This document shows, piece after piece, positions 28,004-37,095 of a DNA stretch of 64,000 nt. The stretch lies in NCBI GenBank assembly GCA_016125275.1, contig WGMB01000013.1, positions 1 through 64,000 of the forward strand, written 5' to 3'. Numbering within the stretch: position 1 is the first letter of the stretch; every line of letters starts with the position of its first letter. The notes under the pieces are model-generated. The model saw only the letters and a program-made list of their open reading frames with translations. It did not search any database and was not told where the DNA came from. The position numbers and the translations under genes were made by a program. The DNA is from Acidobacteriota bacterium (GTDB lineage: Bacteria; Acidobacteriota; Terriglobia; Bryobacterales; UBA6623).

Positions 28004-29857
28004 CTATTCGATCGCGATGGTCACCTCGTTCGAGGCCGCCTCGCCTTGAAAGATCTGGAGCGGGACGGCCGAGCCGGAGGGGAAGTCGCCGACCAACTCG
28101 ACGTTTACCTGGTAGAGCCCGACGAAGCCCGGCGCGAGCCCGGAGAACAGAACCCGTGCCGGCTCGGCGTCGCCGATCCGCACCGTCGGCTGCTGTACCG
28201 TGGCCTGTAGGCCGGCTGCGTCGGCAGACACCGCTCCGAGCCCTGTCGCGAAGATTTCCAGCGCCTCGCCGATCCGTGCGGGCCGACCGTGGGGAGGTCC
28301 GTCGGCCGGCGCAGCCAGCAGCCCGGTCCCGGCGATCAGCACCGCTCCCTGTCCCGCGCCGCTCTGGTCCAATGTAAAGATTCCCGGCGCGAACGGCGTG
28401 AGATCGACGCTGGTCGCCTGCCCTTCCACGCCGTCCCGCGTGGTGATGAGCTGAGCGCCGCGCAAACCTTCCAGCTCGCGCGGAATGTAGACGTTCATCT
28501 GACCCGACGAGGCGAAGAATAGCGGGACCGGAGCGCCGCCCAGAGTGAGCGAGCCGCCGCCAAGGGTCGTGGGCAGCGGCGTGGCGTCGGCCGACGCGGT
28601 CTCGACCGCCAGCCCCACCCCGAATACCGACGCGATCGAGCCCGGCGCCACCGATCCGGCCAGAAAGCTCGCCGCGTTGACCACCCCGTTCTCTGACACC
28701 GTCGGCGTCGGTTGCGGGCCCTCGATGCGGTAGATCGCGCCGTTGCGAAGGTTGGCGAAGTAGATCTCGCCGCCCTCGTCTTCGCCAAAGGCTGAAATCT
28801 CGATGCCGACCGGGCGCGGGCCCAGCAGACGCCAGGCGCCGCCCTCGAAAGAGCCGGCATAGAGGGCCGCCTGGCAGAAGTCGGCGAAGATGTAGAGCCC
28901 GTCGAGAGCCGGGTAGGCGGCGCCGCGGTAGACGTAGCCGCCGGTCACCGAACAGCCTCCCGAGGCGTGGGTGTACTCCAGGATGGGCGGCGTCAGGGAG
29001 CCGTCGTCGCAACCCGTGTCCGGGATGTTGCAGCGGGCGCCCTCCATCCTCCGCCAGCCGTAGTTCGCTCCGCCCATACCGGCCGGCTGGAAGTCGATCT
29101 CTTCCCGCTGCCCCTGGCCCACGTCGCCGATGAGCAAGTCGCCGGTGCCCCGGTCGAAGCTGAAGCGCCAGGGATTGCGCAGCCCGTAGGCCCAGATCTC
29201 AGGCCGAGCTCCCGCCTGGCCGGCAAGTGGGTTCGAGGGGGCGGCCCGCGCCGGCGCGCCCTGGCTCACGTCCAGCCGCAACATCTTGCCCAGCCACGTC
29301 GACAGATCCTGGGCCCGGTTGCCCGGGTCGTCCCCGGAGCCGCCGTCGCCAAAACCGACGTAGAGGTATCCGTCGGGGCCGAAATGCATGTCGCCGCCGT
29401 TGTGGTTGGAGAACGGCTGCGGCTGGGTGAGGTAGATCTCCTCCGAAGCCGGGTCCGCGCGGTCTGAGTTCTGGGCCGTGACGAGAAAGCTCGAGATCAC
29501 CGAGCCCGAGTCTGCGTTGTAGTTGACGAAGAAGCGCCGAGACGTCGCGAAATCCGGCGGGAAGGCCACGCTGTACAGCCCTCGCTCGTCGGTGAAGGAC
29601 TGGCTCGTCGCCACCCGGTCGCGGATGTCCAGCAGCGGCTCGGACGGCCGCTCGAAGTTTCGGTCCAGGGCCCAGATCCTGCCGCTGCGCTCCACGATGA
29701 ACAGCCGGCCCGAGCCGTCGGCGGCGTTCGAAATGCCGACCGGGAACGAGAATCCCGTGGCGACCTGCCGGAAATCGACGTCGCCCAACGAGACTTGCGC
29801 CGCGCCCTCGCCGGCCAGCAATAGAGCGAAAAACAGCAGGGGGATCGACCGTCGCAT
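28004..29857 (-). CDS. Secreted PQQ-type sugar dehydrogenase with C-terminal TIGR03437 domain
   Basis: 617 residues. A signal peptide (MRRSIPLLFFALLLAGEGAA) is followed by a six-bladed GSDH-type propeller (about 28-380) with PVGISNAADGSGRLFIVERS, NHNGGDMHFGPDGYLYVGFG, IWAYGLRNPWRFSFDRGTGD and GANYGWRRMEG, as in soluble aldose dehydrogenases. From about 390 to the end lies a separate domain starting NGVVNAASF and APGSIASVFGVGLA and continuing with GEALEIFATGLGAV. This is the TIGR03437 pattern frequent at the ends of Solibacter-type secreted proteins. The ATG at 29857 is set by the signal peptide. The mature protein may oxidise sugars in the periplasm or outside the cell. Confidence 0.9.
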   Translation of the reverse strand: MRRSIPLLFFALLLAGEGAAQVSLGDVDFRQVATGFSFPVGISNAADGSGRLFIVERSGRIWALDRNFERPSEPLLDIRDRVATSQSFTDERGLYSVAFPPDFATSRRFFVNYNADSGSVISSFLVTAQNSDRADPASEEIYLTQPQPFSNHNGGDMHFGPDGYLYVGFGDGGSGDDPGNRAQDLSTWLGKMLRLDVSQGAPARAAPSNPLAGQAGARPEIWAYGLRNPWRFSFDRGTGDLLIGDVGQGQREEIDFQPAGMGGANYGWRRMEGARCNIPDTGCDDGSLTPPILEYTHASGGCSVTGGYVYRGAAYPALDGLYIFADFCQAALYAGSFEGGAWRLLGPRPVGIEISAFGEDEGGEIYFANLRNGAIYRIEGPQPTPTVSENGVVNAASFLAGSVAPGSIASVFGVGLAVETASADATPLPTTLGGGSLTLGGAPVPLFFASSGQMNVYIPRELEGLRGAQLITTRDGVEGQATSVDLTPFAPGIFTLDQSGAGQGAVLIAGTGLLAAPADGPPHGRPARIGEALEIFATGLGAVSADAAGLQATVQQPTVRIGDAEPARVLFSGLAPGFVGLYQVNVELVGDFPSGSAVPLQIFQGEAASNEVTIAIE

Positions 29858-29903
29858 GGGGTCAGTATGACGCCCGAACGCCGGAATCCCCTCGAAATTT
29901 CGA

Positions 29904-32231
29904 CTACGGCGCGGGCTGCAGGACCAGCTTGTGCTGGGTCGCGGCCTCCACGGCTTGGCGGCTGAACGGCAGCGGCTGGTACTCGTGACCGGCCCAGCGC
30001 GGCGCCAGATCCGCGTAGTGCGGCGAGCCGGGCATGCCGGATTGACCGGGCGTGGAGGTGTAGACCGAGCGGTCCCAGTCCGAGACGTCGAGAATGTGCC
30101 GGTAGGAGGCGCCGCTGGATTGGCTGAAGCCCGGTCCGGGGGTCGCGTTCGGCGTGTTGGCGTCGCCGCCGCGCTCGAAGGGCCCGACGTTGAAGACCTG
30201 CCGCCGCGCCGCGGTGTTCGCCAAAGGGTGCCGAAACTCAATGTTGTGCAGGGCGCCCCAGCGCCAGCCGGAGGACTGTTCGCCCAGCAGCTTGCGCGCC
30301 TCCTGCCAAGCCTCGTCCAGAGTCTCCAGCAAGACCAGCCGCCGTTCCGAATCCGAAATGCGGGCCAGGCCGGCGATGAGCTCCGGCGTCATCAGGTTGC
30401 GCTCGACCAGCCCTTGGGCGGCCGGCGGGACCTGCGACATGACGTATTTGCCGGGGAGCTTGCGGACCCACAGCTCGAACAGAGCCGCCGCGGCCGAATC
30501 CTTGTCGAGCACCAAGTCCCAGTCCGCGAGCATCGCTCGCGCCTCGGCGGCGGCGCCGCCCTCCGGCAGTTCGCCGAGCATCCCCACGAGCGCCCGCGCC
30601 GGCAGCGAAGTCTCGTCGTGCTGCAGCTTCTGAAAGTCGGCGATGGAGAACTTCTCCCCGGCGGCGAGCACTTCGTCGATGCGCCGGAAGCGATACGGGT
30701 TCGACCAATCGAAGCCGAGGTCATAGGGATAGTCCTTCGGCCGGATGTTGTGGTTGGCCGTGGCGACGTAGCCCTGGGCGGGATCGGCGATGCGGGGCAG
30801 TTGATCGACCGTGCGGAAGCCTGTCCATTGGTACTCGTCCTTCCAGCCGGGCATGGGCAGCAGACCGCGCCAGCCCTGCCGAATCGGCAGCAGGCCGGCC
30901 GGAATCCAGCCGATGTGACCGTCCACGTCGGCGTAGACGATGTTCTCGGACGGCACCTTCCAGGCGCGCATCGCCGTGACGAAGCCGTCCCAATTCTGCG
31001 CCTGGTCGAGCGCCAGGGAGCCCAGGTAGCCCGCCGTCCCCGGCTCCTGGCCGGCCCAACGCAGGGCCGCCACCCGGCCGCCCGCGGGATCGCTCCAGAT
31101 GATCGGGCCTCGGCGGCTGAAGCGCAGCTCGACCTCGACGGGTTCTCCGCCGCGGACGGCGACGGTCTCCTTCTCGACCTCGAACGGCTGGAACCCCTCG
31201 CCGACCCGGTACTCGTCCGGGTTGGCCGGGTTGAGCTGCTCGATGAACAGATCGGCCAGGTCGTACTGCACGATCGTAAAGCCCCACCCGATCCGCTCGT
31301 TGTGGCCGATCGCGACGCCCGGCAGCGCCGGCTCGCCTGAGCCGATCACGTTCCACCCGGGCGCGTTCAAGTGCACCAGATAGCGCAGGGACGGCAGGAT
31401 GACCGGCCGATGCGGGTCCGAAGCCAGCAGCGGCGAGCCGGTCTCGCTCAACCGCCCGGCCACCACCCAGTTGTTGCTGCCCTGGGCCTGTTCGAGCTCT
31501 GGAATCGAGACCGCTTCGCGATAGGCGGCCGTGACGGCGGCGTCAATGCCGGCCAGGTCGAGGTCGGGATCGGGCTTCAGAGACACGACCGGGTCGGTTG
31601 GAAAGTACTTCTCGGTCATCTCGACGCCCAGCTTGGCCACCATTTCGGCGCGGGCGATCTCCTGGCTGATGTTGCGCACCATCAGCAGGCCCGCGATGCG
31701 CAACAGGACGTCCTCGGCCTTCCAGCGACCGGGTTCGAAGTCGAGCAGCTCGAACTCCACCGGCAGGCGGTCGCGATGGGCGTCGACCCAGGCGTTGACG
31801 CCGGAGGTAAACGCCTCGGCGATCTGCCTCGACTGCGGTCCGTAGCTGGCCCACTCGGCGTCCAGGTCGCCGCGGTAGCGCACCAGCCGGGCGATGCGGT
31901 CACGGTCCACGTAGTCCGGCCCAAACACCTCCGCCAGCTCTCCCGCGCCGGTCCTCCGCCAGATCTCGATTTGGTAGAGGCGGTCCTGCGCGGCGACGTA
32001 GCCCTGCGCAAAGAACAGGTCATGCTGATTCTGGGCGTAGATGTGCGCGACGCCGTACTCGTCGCGCAGGATCTCGACCGGGGCTTGCAGCCCGGGAATG
32101 TCCGCCGATCCTTCCAGTTGCGCCAATCGCTCGCTCGAGAGTCGACGCAGGGAATCGGCGGATTCCGGGGCGGGTTCTCCGCCGCCGCAGGAAAGCAGCA
32201 GGAGGGAGCAGGCAAGGGTGAGCCGGCGCAT
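29904..32231 (-). CDS. Penicillin acylase family hydrolase, lipoprotein
   Basis: Ntn-hydrolase of 775 residues, of the penicillin G/aculeacin/AHL-acylase family, cleaving an amide bond of an unknown substrate. A lipoprotein signal (MRRLTLACSLLLLSC, cysteine 15) anchors it. The alpha part has ILRDEYGVAHIYAQNQHDLF and FAQGYVAAQDRLYQIEIWRR. The self-processing nucleophile is Ser252 in AQGSNNWVVAG. The beta part has HLNAPGWNVIGSGEPALPG and IGHNERIGWGFT. The ATG at 32231 is chosen because it gives the lipobox. Confidence 0.92.
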   Translation of the reverse strand: MRRLTLACSLLLLSCGGGEPAPESADSLRRLSSERLAQLEGSADIPGLQAPVEILRDEYGVAHIYAQNQHDLFFAQGYVAAQDRLYQIEIWRRTGAGELAEVFGPDYVDRDRIARLVRYRGDLDAEWASYGPQSRQIAEAFTSGVNAWVDAHRDRLPVEFELLDFEPGRWKAEDVLLRIAGLLMVRNISQEIARAEMVAKLGVEMTEKYFPTDPVVSLKPDPDLDLAGIDAAVTAAYREAVSIPELEQAQGSNNWVVAGRLSETGSPLLASDPHRPVILPSLRYLVHLNAPGWNVIGSGEPALPGVAIGHNERIGWGFTIVQYDLADLFIEQLNPANPDEYRVGEGFQPFEVEKETVAVRGGEPVEVELRFSRRGPIIWSDPAGGRVAALRWAGQEPGTAGYLGSLALDQAQNWDGFVTAMRAWKVPSENIVYADVDGHIGWIPAGLLPIRQGWRGLLPMPGWKDEYQWTGFRTVDQLPRIADPAQGYVATANHNIRPKDYPYDLGFDWSNPYRFRRIDEVLAAGEKFSIADFQKLQHDETSLPARALVGMLGELPEGGAAAEARAMLADWDLVLDKDSAAAALFELWVRKLPGKYVMSQVPPAAQGLVERNLMTPELIAGLARISDSERRLVLLETLDEAWQEARKLLGEQSSGWRWGALHNIEFRHPLANTAARRQVFNVGPFERGGDANTPNATPGPGFSQSSGASYRHILDVSDWDRSVYTSTPGQSGMPGSPHYADLAPRWAGHEYQPLPFSRQAVEAATQHKLVLQPAP

Positions 32232-32263
32232 GACGGTCCCCAGCATACCGTCCTTTGGGGTTG

Positions 32264-33577
32264 CTAGAGCGCTCGAACTTCTTTGTTCTTCGTCAAAAAG
32301 ACGAGGGCGACGAGGACCAGCAGCGCCCCGTTGACCGCCACGATTGCCGGAGCGCCGAGCGAACGCGCCAAGTACCCGGCAACGGGCGGACCGAGCGCCA
32401 TCGAGCCCCGGAAGGCCGTGTTGTAGACGCTCATGATGCGGCCGCGCATGTTCTCCGGCGCCAGCAACTGCACCAGCGAAGTAATCGAGGAGAAGACGAA
32501 CAGCACCGAGGCGCCGGTGGCGAACAACAGCAGCGCTCCGCCCCAGAACTTCGTCATCAGCCCGAACCCGAGCGTAATAGCGCCCAGCGCAAGCTGCATC
32601 ATCAACGCCCGCAAGCCCTTACGCGGCTTGTTGCCGTACGTCGCCACCGCCAGAGCGCCCAGCACGCCGCCCAGGCCGAACGACGACAACAGTTGCGAAT
32701 AGCCCTCCGGCCCCACATGGTAGATGTCTTCAGCGAACGCCGGCAGCAGGATGCGCACCGGGACGCCCAGGAAAGCCGTCGAGACCGCCAGCGCCACCAG
32801 CGAGAACATCGCCTTGTTGTGGAAGACGAAGCGCAAACCCTCTTTCAGGCTCTCGAGCACATGAGTCTGATGCTTCGCTGGCACGAACGTCGACGGCAAG
32901 ATCAGCAGGGTGCCGATCACGGCCAGGAACGACAGCCCGTTGATACAAAAGCACCAGCCGGCGCCAAGCCCGGCGAACGCCGCGCCGCCGATCGCCGGCC
33001 CCACCACCTGCCCCATGTTGAATTGAATCGACATTAGGGCGATCGCGTTCGGCAGGTCCTTCTTGTCGACCAGTGACGGAATCAAAGCCTGGTAGGCCGG
33101 CCCGCCGAAGGCTTGGCCCATGCCGGTCACGAACGCCGCTGCCAGGATGTGCCAGATCTGGATCTGGTCGGTCCAGATCAAGGTCGCCAGCGCCAGCGCC
33201 GCCGACATCTGCGTGAGCTGGGAGCCGATCAGCAGCATCCGACGGTCCATGCGATCGGCCGCCACGCCGCCGATCAGCGAGAACAGCAGGATCGGGGCGT
33301 TGTTCAGGAACGAGACGGCGCCCAGGAGAAACGGATCGTTGGTGAGTTGGTAGACCAGCCAGCTCTGCGCCACTTCCTGGACGAACGACCCGGTCGTCGA
33401 AGTGAACGCGCCCGTCCACATCAACCGGAAATTCCGGTACGTGAACGCCTGGAAGGTCTTGGACAGCAGACTCGGCGGCGGTGCGTCCACAGGCGGTGGC
33501 GGCTGGACGGGAGCGCTCATCGGTTGCGATGCGAAGGAGCCGTCGACGGGGCGGTTCGGGTTTCGACGAAGCTCCAT
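32264..33577 (-). CDS. MFS transporter, EntS/DUF894-like
   Basis: 437 residues with about twelve membrane segments of the major facilitator type, resembling the enterobactin-exporter/MFS_3 group: FTYRNFRLMWTGAFTSTTGS, SFVQEVAQSWLVYQLTNDPF and the loop GGVAADRMDRRMLLIGSQ, a form of the GxxxDRxGRR motif. The N-terminus is proline-rich. The start is uncertain: ATG at 33577, or ATG at 33520 removing 19 residues; neither has a clear Shine-Dalgarno sequence. It is divergent from the POT gene. The substrate is unknown. Confidence 0.86.
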   Translation of the reverse strand: MELRRNPNRPVDGSFASQPMSAPVQPPPPVDAPPPSLLSKTFQAFTYRNFRLMWTGAFTSTTGSFVQEVAQSWLVYQLTNDPFLLGAVSFLNNAPILLFSLIGGVAADRMDRRMLLIGSQLTQMSAALALATLIWTDQIQIWHILAAAFVTGMGQAFGGPAYQALIPSLVDKKDLPNAIALMSIQFNMGQVVGPAIGGAAFAGLGAGWCFCINGLSFLAVIGTLLILPSTFVPAKHQTHVLESLKEGLRFVFHNKAMFSLVALAVSTAFLGVPVRILLPAFAEDIYHVGPEGYSQLLSSFGLGGVLGALAVATYGNKPRKGLRALMMQLALGAITLGFGLMTKFWGGALLLFATGASVLFVFSSITSLVQLLAPENMRGRIMSVYNTAFRGSMALGPPVAGYLARSLGAPAIVAVNGALLVLVALVFLTKNKEVRAL

Positions 33578-33624
33578 TGTGGCATGGGACTGTCGGGAAT
33601 GCGGGCGCCGAGCCGGACCCCGCG

Positions 33625-33630
33625 TATAAT
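33625..33630 (+). promoter_or_regulatory. Candidate -10 box TATAAT before the POT transporter
   Basis: An exact TATAAT lies 25 bases before the ATG at 33655, in the intergenic region of the divergent MFS and POT genes. A correctly spaced -35 resembling TTGACA is not visible, so the support is the -10 box alone. Confidence 0.45.
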
Positions 33631-33654
33631 CGGGGCTTCAACCACCGCAGTGCG

Positions 33655-35127
33655 ATGAAACACCAATCCACCCGACACGACGCAGTGAGCCACGACACCA
33701 GCGGCTTCGGCGGCCACCCGCGCGGGCTGAACACGCTCTTCTTCACAGAGATGTGGGAGCGTTTCAGCTACTACGGCATGCGGGCGCTGCTGATTCTGTT
33801 CATGACGGCGACCCCGGAAGCCGGCGGCCTGGGATTCTCGGCGGCCGACGCGGCCCGCATCTACGGCCTCTACACGGCGGCCGTGTACCTGTCGGGTCTG
33901 CCCGGCGGTTGGATCGCTGACCGCATCTTGGGCATGCAGCAGGCCGTGTTCCTCGGCGGCATCGTGATCGCGGCGGGCCACTTCTGCATGGCGATTCCCG
34001 GTCTGACCACCTTCTACGCCGGCCTGGGCCTGATTGTGATCGGGACCGGGCTCCTCAAGCCGAACGTCTCCGCCATTGTCGGCCAACTCTACGCCCCGGG
34101 CGATCCCCGGCGCGACGGCGGCTTCTCCATTTACTACATGGGCATCAACGTGGGCGCCTTCCTGAGCCCCTTGGTCTGCGGCACCCTCGGGCAGGTCGTC
34201 GGCTGGCACGTGGGCTTTGCTTCGGCCGGCGTCGGCATGGTGATCGGGCTGATCCAGTTCTCGATGACGCGAGGCCGGCTGGGCGAAGCCGGCGCGAAGC
34301 CGGAAAAGTCCGGCGACGTGGGCGGTGGCGCCGGCTTCTCGGCCGGTGGTTCGCTGTGGCTGCTCGGCGCCGCTGTCATCCTCTCCGCGCTGGTCTTCGA
34401 TCTGGAGCCGCTGCAGAGCTTCGGACTGCTCGCCGTCGGCAGCACCATCTTCATCGTGTCTCTGTACGTCGGGGGAAACTTCACGGCGGTCGAAAAGAGG
34501 CGCGGCATCAGCATCTACGTGCTGTTCTGGGTGGCGGCGCTGTTCTGGTCCGGGTTCGAGCAAGCCGGCTCCAGCCTCAACCTCTTCGCCGATCGCTTCA
34601 CCGCCAACACATTGCTGGGCTACGACTTCCCGTCCACCTGGTACCAGTCGCTGAACTCGCTGTTCATCATCTCGCTGGCGCCGTTGTTCTCGGTGCTGTG
34701 GATCCGCATGGGCTCGAAGCAGCCTTCCAGTCCCATGAAGTTCGCCTACGGCCTTTACGGGGTCGGCGCGGGCTTCCTGGTGATGGTATGGGCGGCCGTT
34801 CTCTCCAATGGCGGCGACTACATGGTGAGCCCGATGTGGCTGGTGCTGACCTACCTGCTGCACACCCTGGGCGAGCTCTGCCTCAGCCCGGTCGGCTTGT
34901 CGGCGATGACGAAGCTGGCTCCGCAACGCATCGCCGGCCAGATCATGGGCGTCTGGTTCCTGGCCGCCTCGATCGGCAACTACATGGGGGGCGAAATCGC
35001 CAGCTACTTCGAGAAACTACCGCTCGATCAACTCTTCGGGGCCGTTGCGGCCGTCAACATCGGCATCGGCTTCCTGGTGATGTTGGCCGTGCCGTTGATC
35101 AAGAAGCAGATGGGCGGCGTGAACTAG
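33655..35127 (+). CDS. POT/PTR family proton-coupled peptide transporter
   Basis: 490 residues with about fourteen membrane segments. The POT family ExxER proton-coupling motif is intact in FFTEMWERFSYYGMRALLI, and GTGLLKPNVSAIVGQLY and FSIYYMGINVGAFLSPL are the PTR2 signatures. It imports di- and tripeptides with protons. The ATG at 33655 begins a cytoplasmic tail before the first helix. Its mRNA probably ends at the hairpin-T10 terminator at 35156-35189, inside the convergent accC. Confidence 0.94.
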   Translation: MKHQSTRHDAVSHDTSGFGGHPRGLNTLFFTEMWERFSYYGMRALLILFMTATPEAGGLGFSAADAARIYGLYTAAVYLSGLPGGWIADRILGMQQAVFLGGIVIAAGHFCMAIPGLTTFYAGLGLIVIGTGLLKPNVSAIVGQLYAPGDPRRDGGFSIYYMGINVGAFLSPLVCGTLGQVVGWHVGFASAGVGMVIGLIQFSMTRGRLGEAGAKPEKSGDVGGGAGFSAGGSLWLLGAAVILSALVFDLEPLQSFGLLAVGSTIFIVSLYVGGNFTAVEKRRGISIYVLFWVAALFWSGFEQAGSSLNLFADRFTANTLLGYDFPSTWYQSLNSLFIISLAPLFSVLWIRMGSKQPSSPMKFAYGLYGVGAGFLVMVWAAVLSNGGDYMVSPMWLVLTYLLHTLGELCLSPVGLSAMTKLAPQRIAGQIMGVWFLAASIGNYMGGEIASYFEKLPLDQLFGAVAAVNIGIGFLVMLAVPLIKKQMGGVN

Positions 35128-35147
35128 CGGTCCTGCGGAACCGCTAG
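35124..35147. other. 8-bp stem-loop at the POT stop codon
   Basis: CTAGCGGT (35124-35131) pairs perfectly with ACCGCTAG (35140-35147) around an 8-base loop. The TAG stop of the POT gene is within the left arm. It lies just ahead of a second hairpin that is followed by T10, and may contribute to termination from either side. Confidence 0.5.
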
Positions 35148-35155
35148 CTCACCGG

Positions 35156-35189
35156 GGCTAGCCGACCGTGCTAGCCGCCTTTTTTTTTT
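35156..35189 (+). terminator. Intrinsic terminator of the POT gene, inside the 3' end of accC
   Basis: GGCTAGC (35156-35162) and GCTAGCC (35170-35176) form a 7-bp stem with a 7-base loop, followed after three bases by a run of ten T (35180-35189). On the plus strand this is a normal factor-independent terminator for the transporter mRNA. The same bases encode the last residues and stop codon of accC on the other strand; the accC TAG (35158-35160) lies in the stem. Confidence 0.8.
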
Positions 35190-36525
35190 GCTGCAACTGT
35201 TCGATGAAGCGGGTGTCGAAGTTCCCCAGCGCGAAGTCCTCGTCGGACATGATCCGGCTGTGCAGCGGGATCGTGGTGTGGACGCCCTCCACGACCGACA
35301 TCTCCAGGGCGCGCTTCATGCGGGTGATCGCTTCGGTCCGGTCGCGGCCCGTGGCGATGAACTTCGCCAGCAGCGAGTCGTAGTAGGGCGGAACGAACCA
35401 GCCCGAGTACGCTGCCGTCTCAACGCGGACGCCGATGCCGCTGGGCGGCAGGAACTTGGTGACCTTGCCGGCCGAAGGCGCGAAGGTCTCCGGGTTCTCG
35501 GCGTTGATGCGGCACTCGATGGCGTGACCCTGGATCTCGATCTTCTCGGGCAGGATCGCGTCGAGCGGCTCGCCGTCGGCGATGCGAATCTGGGCCTTCA
35601 CCAAGTCGATGCCGGTGACTGATTCGGTCACCGGATGCTCCACCTGGATGCGGGCGTTCATCTCGATGAAGTACAGCTTGCCGTCCTCGTCCATGAGGAA
35701 CTCGACCGTGCCGGCGTTGGAGTAGCCCACGCGCGATAGGGCGGTTTCGAGCACCTTGCCGATCTCGGCCCGCATCGCTGCGTCCACGCGCGGCGACGGC
35801 GCTTCTTCGAGCAGCTTCTGATGCCGCCGCTGGATCGAGCACTCGCGCTCGCCGAGCGAGACCACGCGGCCGTGCTGGTCGCCCAGCACCTGGAATTCGA
35901 TGTGCCGCGGACGCTGGATGTACTTCTCCAGGTAGACGTCGGCGCACTGGAAGCTCGCCGAAGCCTCGTGCCGGGCCTGGTGGAATGACTGCTCCAACTC
36001 GCGGGCGTTGCGGACGATCCGCATGCCGCGCCCGCCGCCGCCGGCGGCGGCCTTGATGATGACCGGATAGCCGATCCGCTCGGCTTCCTTGCGCGCCTCG
36101 GCTTCGGTCTCCACCGGGCCTTCCGAGCCCGGCAGCACCGGCACGCCGGCGGCGGCCACAGCCTTGCGCGCCCGCGCCTTGTCGCCCATCAACCGGATCA
36201 CGTCCGAGCGAGGCCCGATGAAGTTGACCCCGGAGACCTCGCAGACTTCGGCAAAGGCGGCGTCCTCAGCGAGGAAGCCGTAGCCGGGATGGATCGCCTC
36301 GGCGTCAGTGATCTCGGCGGCGCTGATCACCGCCGGCACATTGAGGTAGCTCTCTGCGCTGCGCGGGGGCCCGATGCAGAGGGCCTCGTCGGCGTAGCGC
36401 ACGTGCAACGCTTCGCGGTCGGCCTGGGAGTAGATGGCCACCGTACGAATCCCCAAGTCCTTACACGCCGCGATCACTCGCAACGCGATCTCTCCGCGAT
36501 TGGCAATGAGGATCTTCTGGATCAT
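35158..36525 (-). CDS. accC: Acetyl-CoA carboxylase, biotin carboxylase subunit
   Basis: AccC of 455 residues, which carboxylates biotin on AccB using ATP and bicarbonate in the first step of fatty acid synthesis. The start [18 protein letters not shown], the glycine-rich [15 protein letters not shown], the active-site region [20 protein letters not shown] with VEHPVTE, and [12 protein letters not shown] are diagnostic. It is downstream of accB with a 25-base gap. The last codons include a run of ten A on the coding strand (QQKKKAAS), which is also the T run of the opposing terminator. Confidence 0.97.
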   Translation of the reverse strand: MIQKILIANRGEIALRVIAACKDLGIRTVAIYSQADREALHVRYADEALCIGPPRSAESYLNVPAVISAAEITDAEAIHPGYGFLAEDAAFAEVCEVSGVNFIGPRSDVIRLMGDKARARKAVAAAGVPVLPGSEGPVETEAEARKEAERIGYPVIIKAAAGGGGRGMRIVRNARELEQSFHQARHEASASFQCADVYLEKYIQRPRHIEFQVLGDQHGRVVSLGERECSIQRRHQKLLEEAPSPRVDAAMRAEIGKVLETALSRVGYSNAGTVEFLMDEDGKLYFIEMNARIQVEHPVTESVTGIDLVKAQIRIADGEPLDAILPEKIEIQGHAIECRINAENPETFAPSAGKVTKFLPPSGIGVRVETAAYSGWFVPPYYDSLLAKFIATGRDRTEAITRMKRALEMSVVEGVHTTIPLHSRIMSDEDFALGNFDTRFIEQLQQKKKAASTVG

Positions 36526-36550
36526 ACTTTCGACCTCGAGAGCGCCGGGC

Positions 36551-37066
36551 TCAGGCTCCTACCGGCCGAATCGCGAACAACGACTGACCATACTCGACCG
36601 GCTGGGCGTTGGCCACGAAGCGCTTGACGACGACGCCGGCGACTTCCGACTCGATCTCGTTCATCAGCTTCATCGCTTCGATGATACAGAGCACCTGGCC
36701 GACGGCGACTTTGTCGCCGACCTCGACGAACGAGGGAGATCCCGGCGCCGAGGATTCATAGAAGGTGCCCACGATGGGAGAGGGCACCAAGGTCAGTCCG
36801 TCGTCCTCGCTCGCTTCCGGCGTCTCCGGGGAGGCCTTCGGCGTGGGACCGGGTTGAGGAACGGGACCGGGGCCCAGAGCCGGCGCCGTCACGCCGGCGG
36901 GCATCGCCCCGGAAGCTACCACCACGTAGGGCGGTTGTGGAGCGGATTCGCGCTCCGGCGCACCGCGCCGAATGCGAACCTTCGCTTCATCGAGCTCGAC
37001 CTCGAGCTCCGTCACGTCGCTGTCGGTAACAGCCTTCAACAGTTCTTTGATGTCGTCGAGATTCAT
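36551..37066 (-). CDS. accB: Acetyl-CoA carboxylase, biotin carboxyl carrier protein
   Basis: BCCP of 171 residues. The biotinylation site is in [19 protein letters not shown] (Lys of AMKL). The N-terminal part is [20 protein letters not shown], then a Pro/Ala linker (about 50-95), then the biotinyl domain starting [20 protein letters not shown], where the thumb-type segment is present. It is located directly before accC and 30 bases after the peptidase gene. Confidence 0.96.
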   Translation of the reverse strand: MNLDDIKELLKAVTDSDVTELEVELDEAKVRIRRGAPERESAPQPPYVVVASGAMPAGVTAPALGPGPVPQPGPTPKASPETPEASEDDGLTLVPSPIVGTFYESSAPGSPSFVEVGDKVAVGQVLCIIEAMKLMNEIESEVAGVVVKRFVANAQPVEYGQSLFAIRPVGA

Positions 37067-37095
37067 GGCGTGCGACGAATGCGGGGAGCTACCTT

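Noticed and set aside
26688-29012. A 774-codon minus-strand frame covering the DUF389 and dehydrogenase genes in another frame
   Set aside because: It runs out of frame with two proteins that have clear domains and signal peptides. Not a fusion.
33578-33654. Complete sigma-70 promoter for the POT gene
   Set aside because: The -10 box is perfect but no -35 lies at 16-18 bases. Only the -10 is reported, at moderate confidence.
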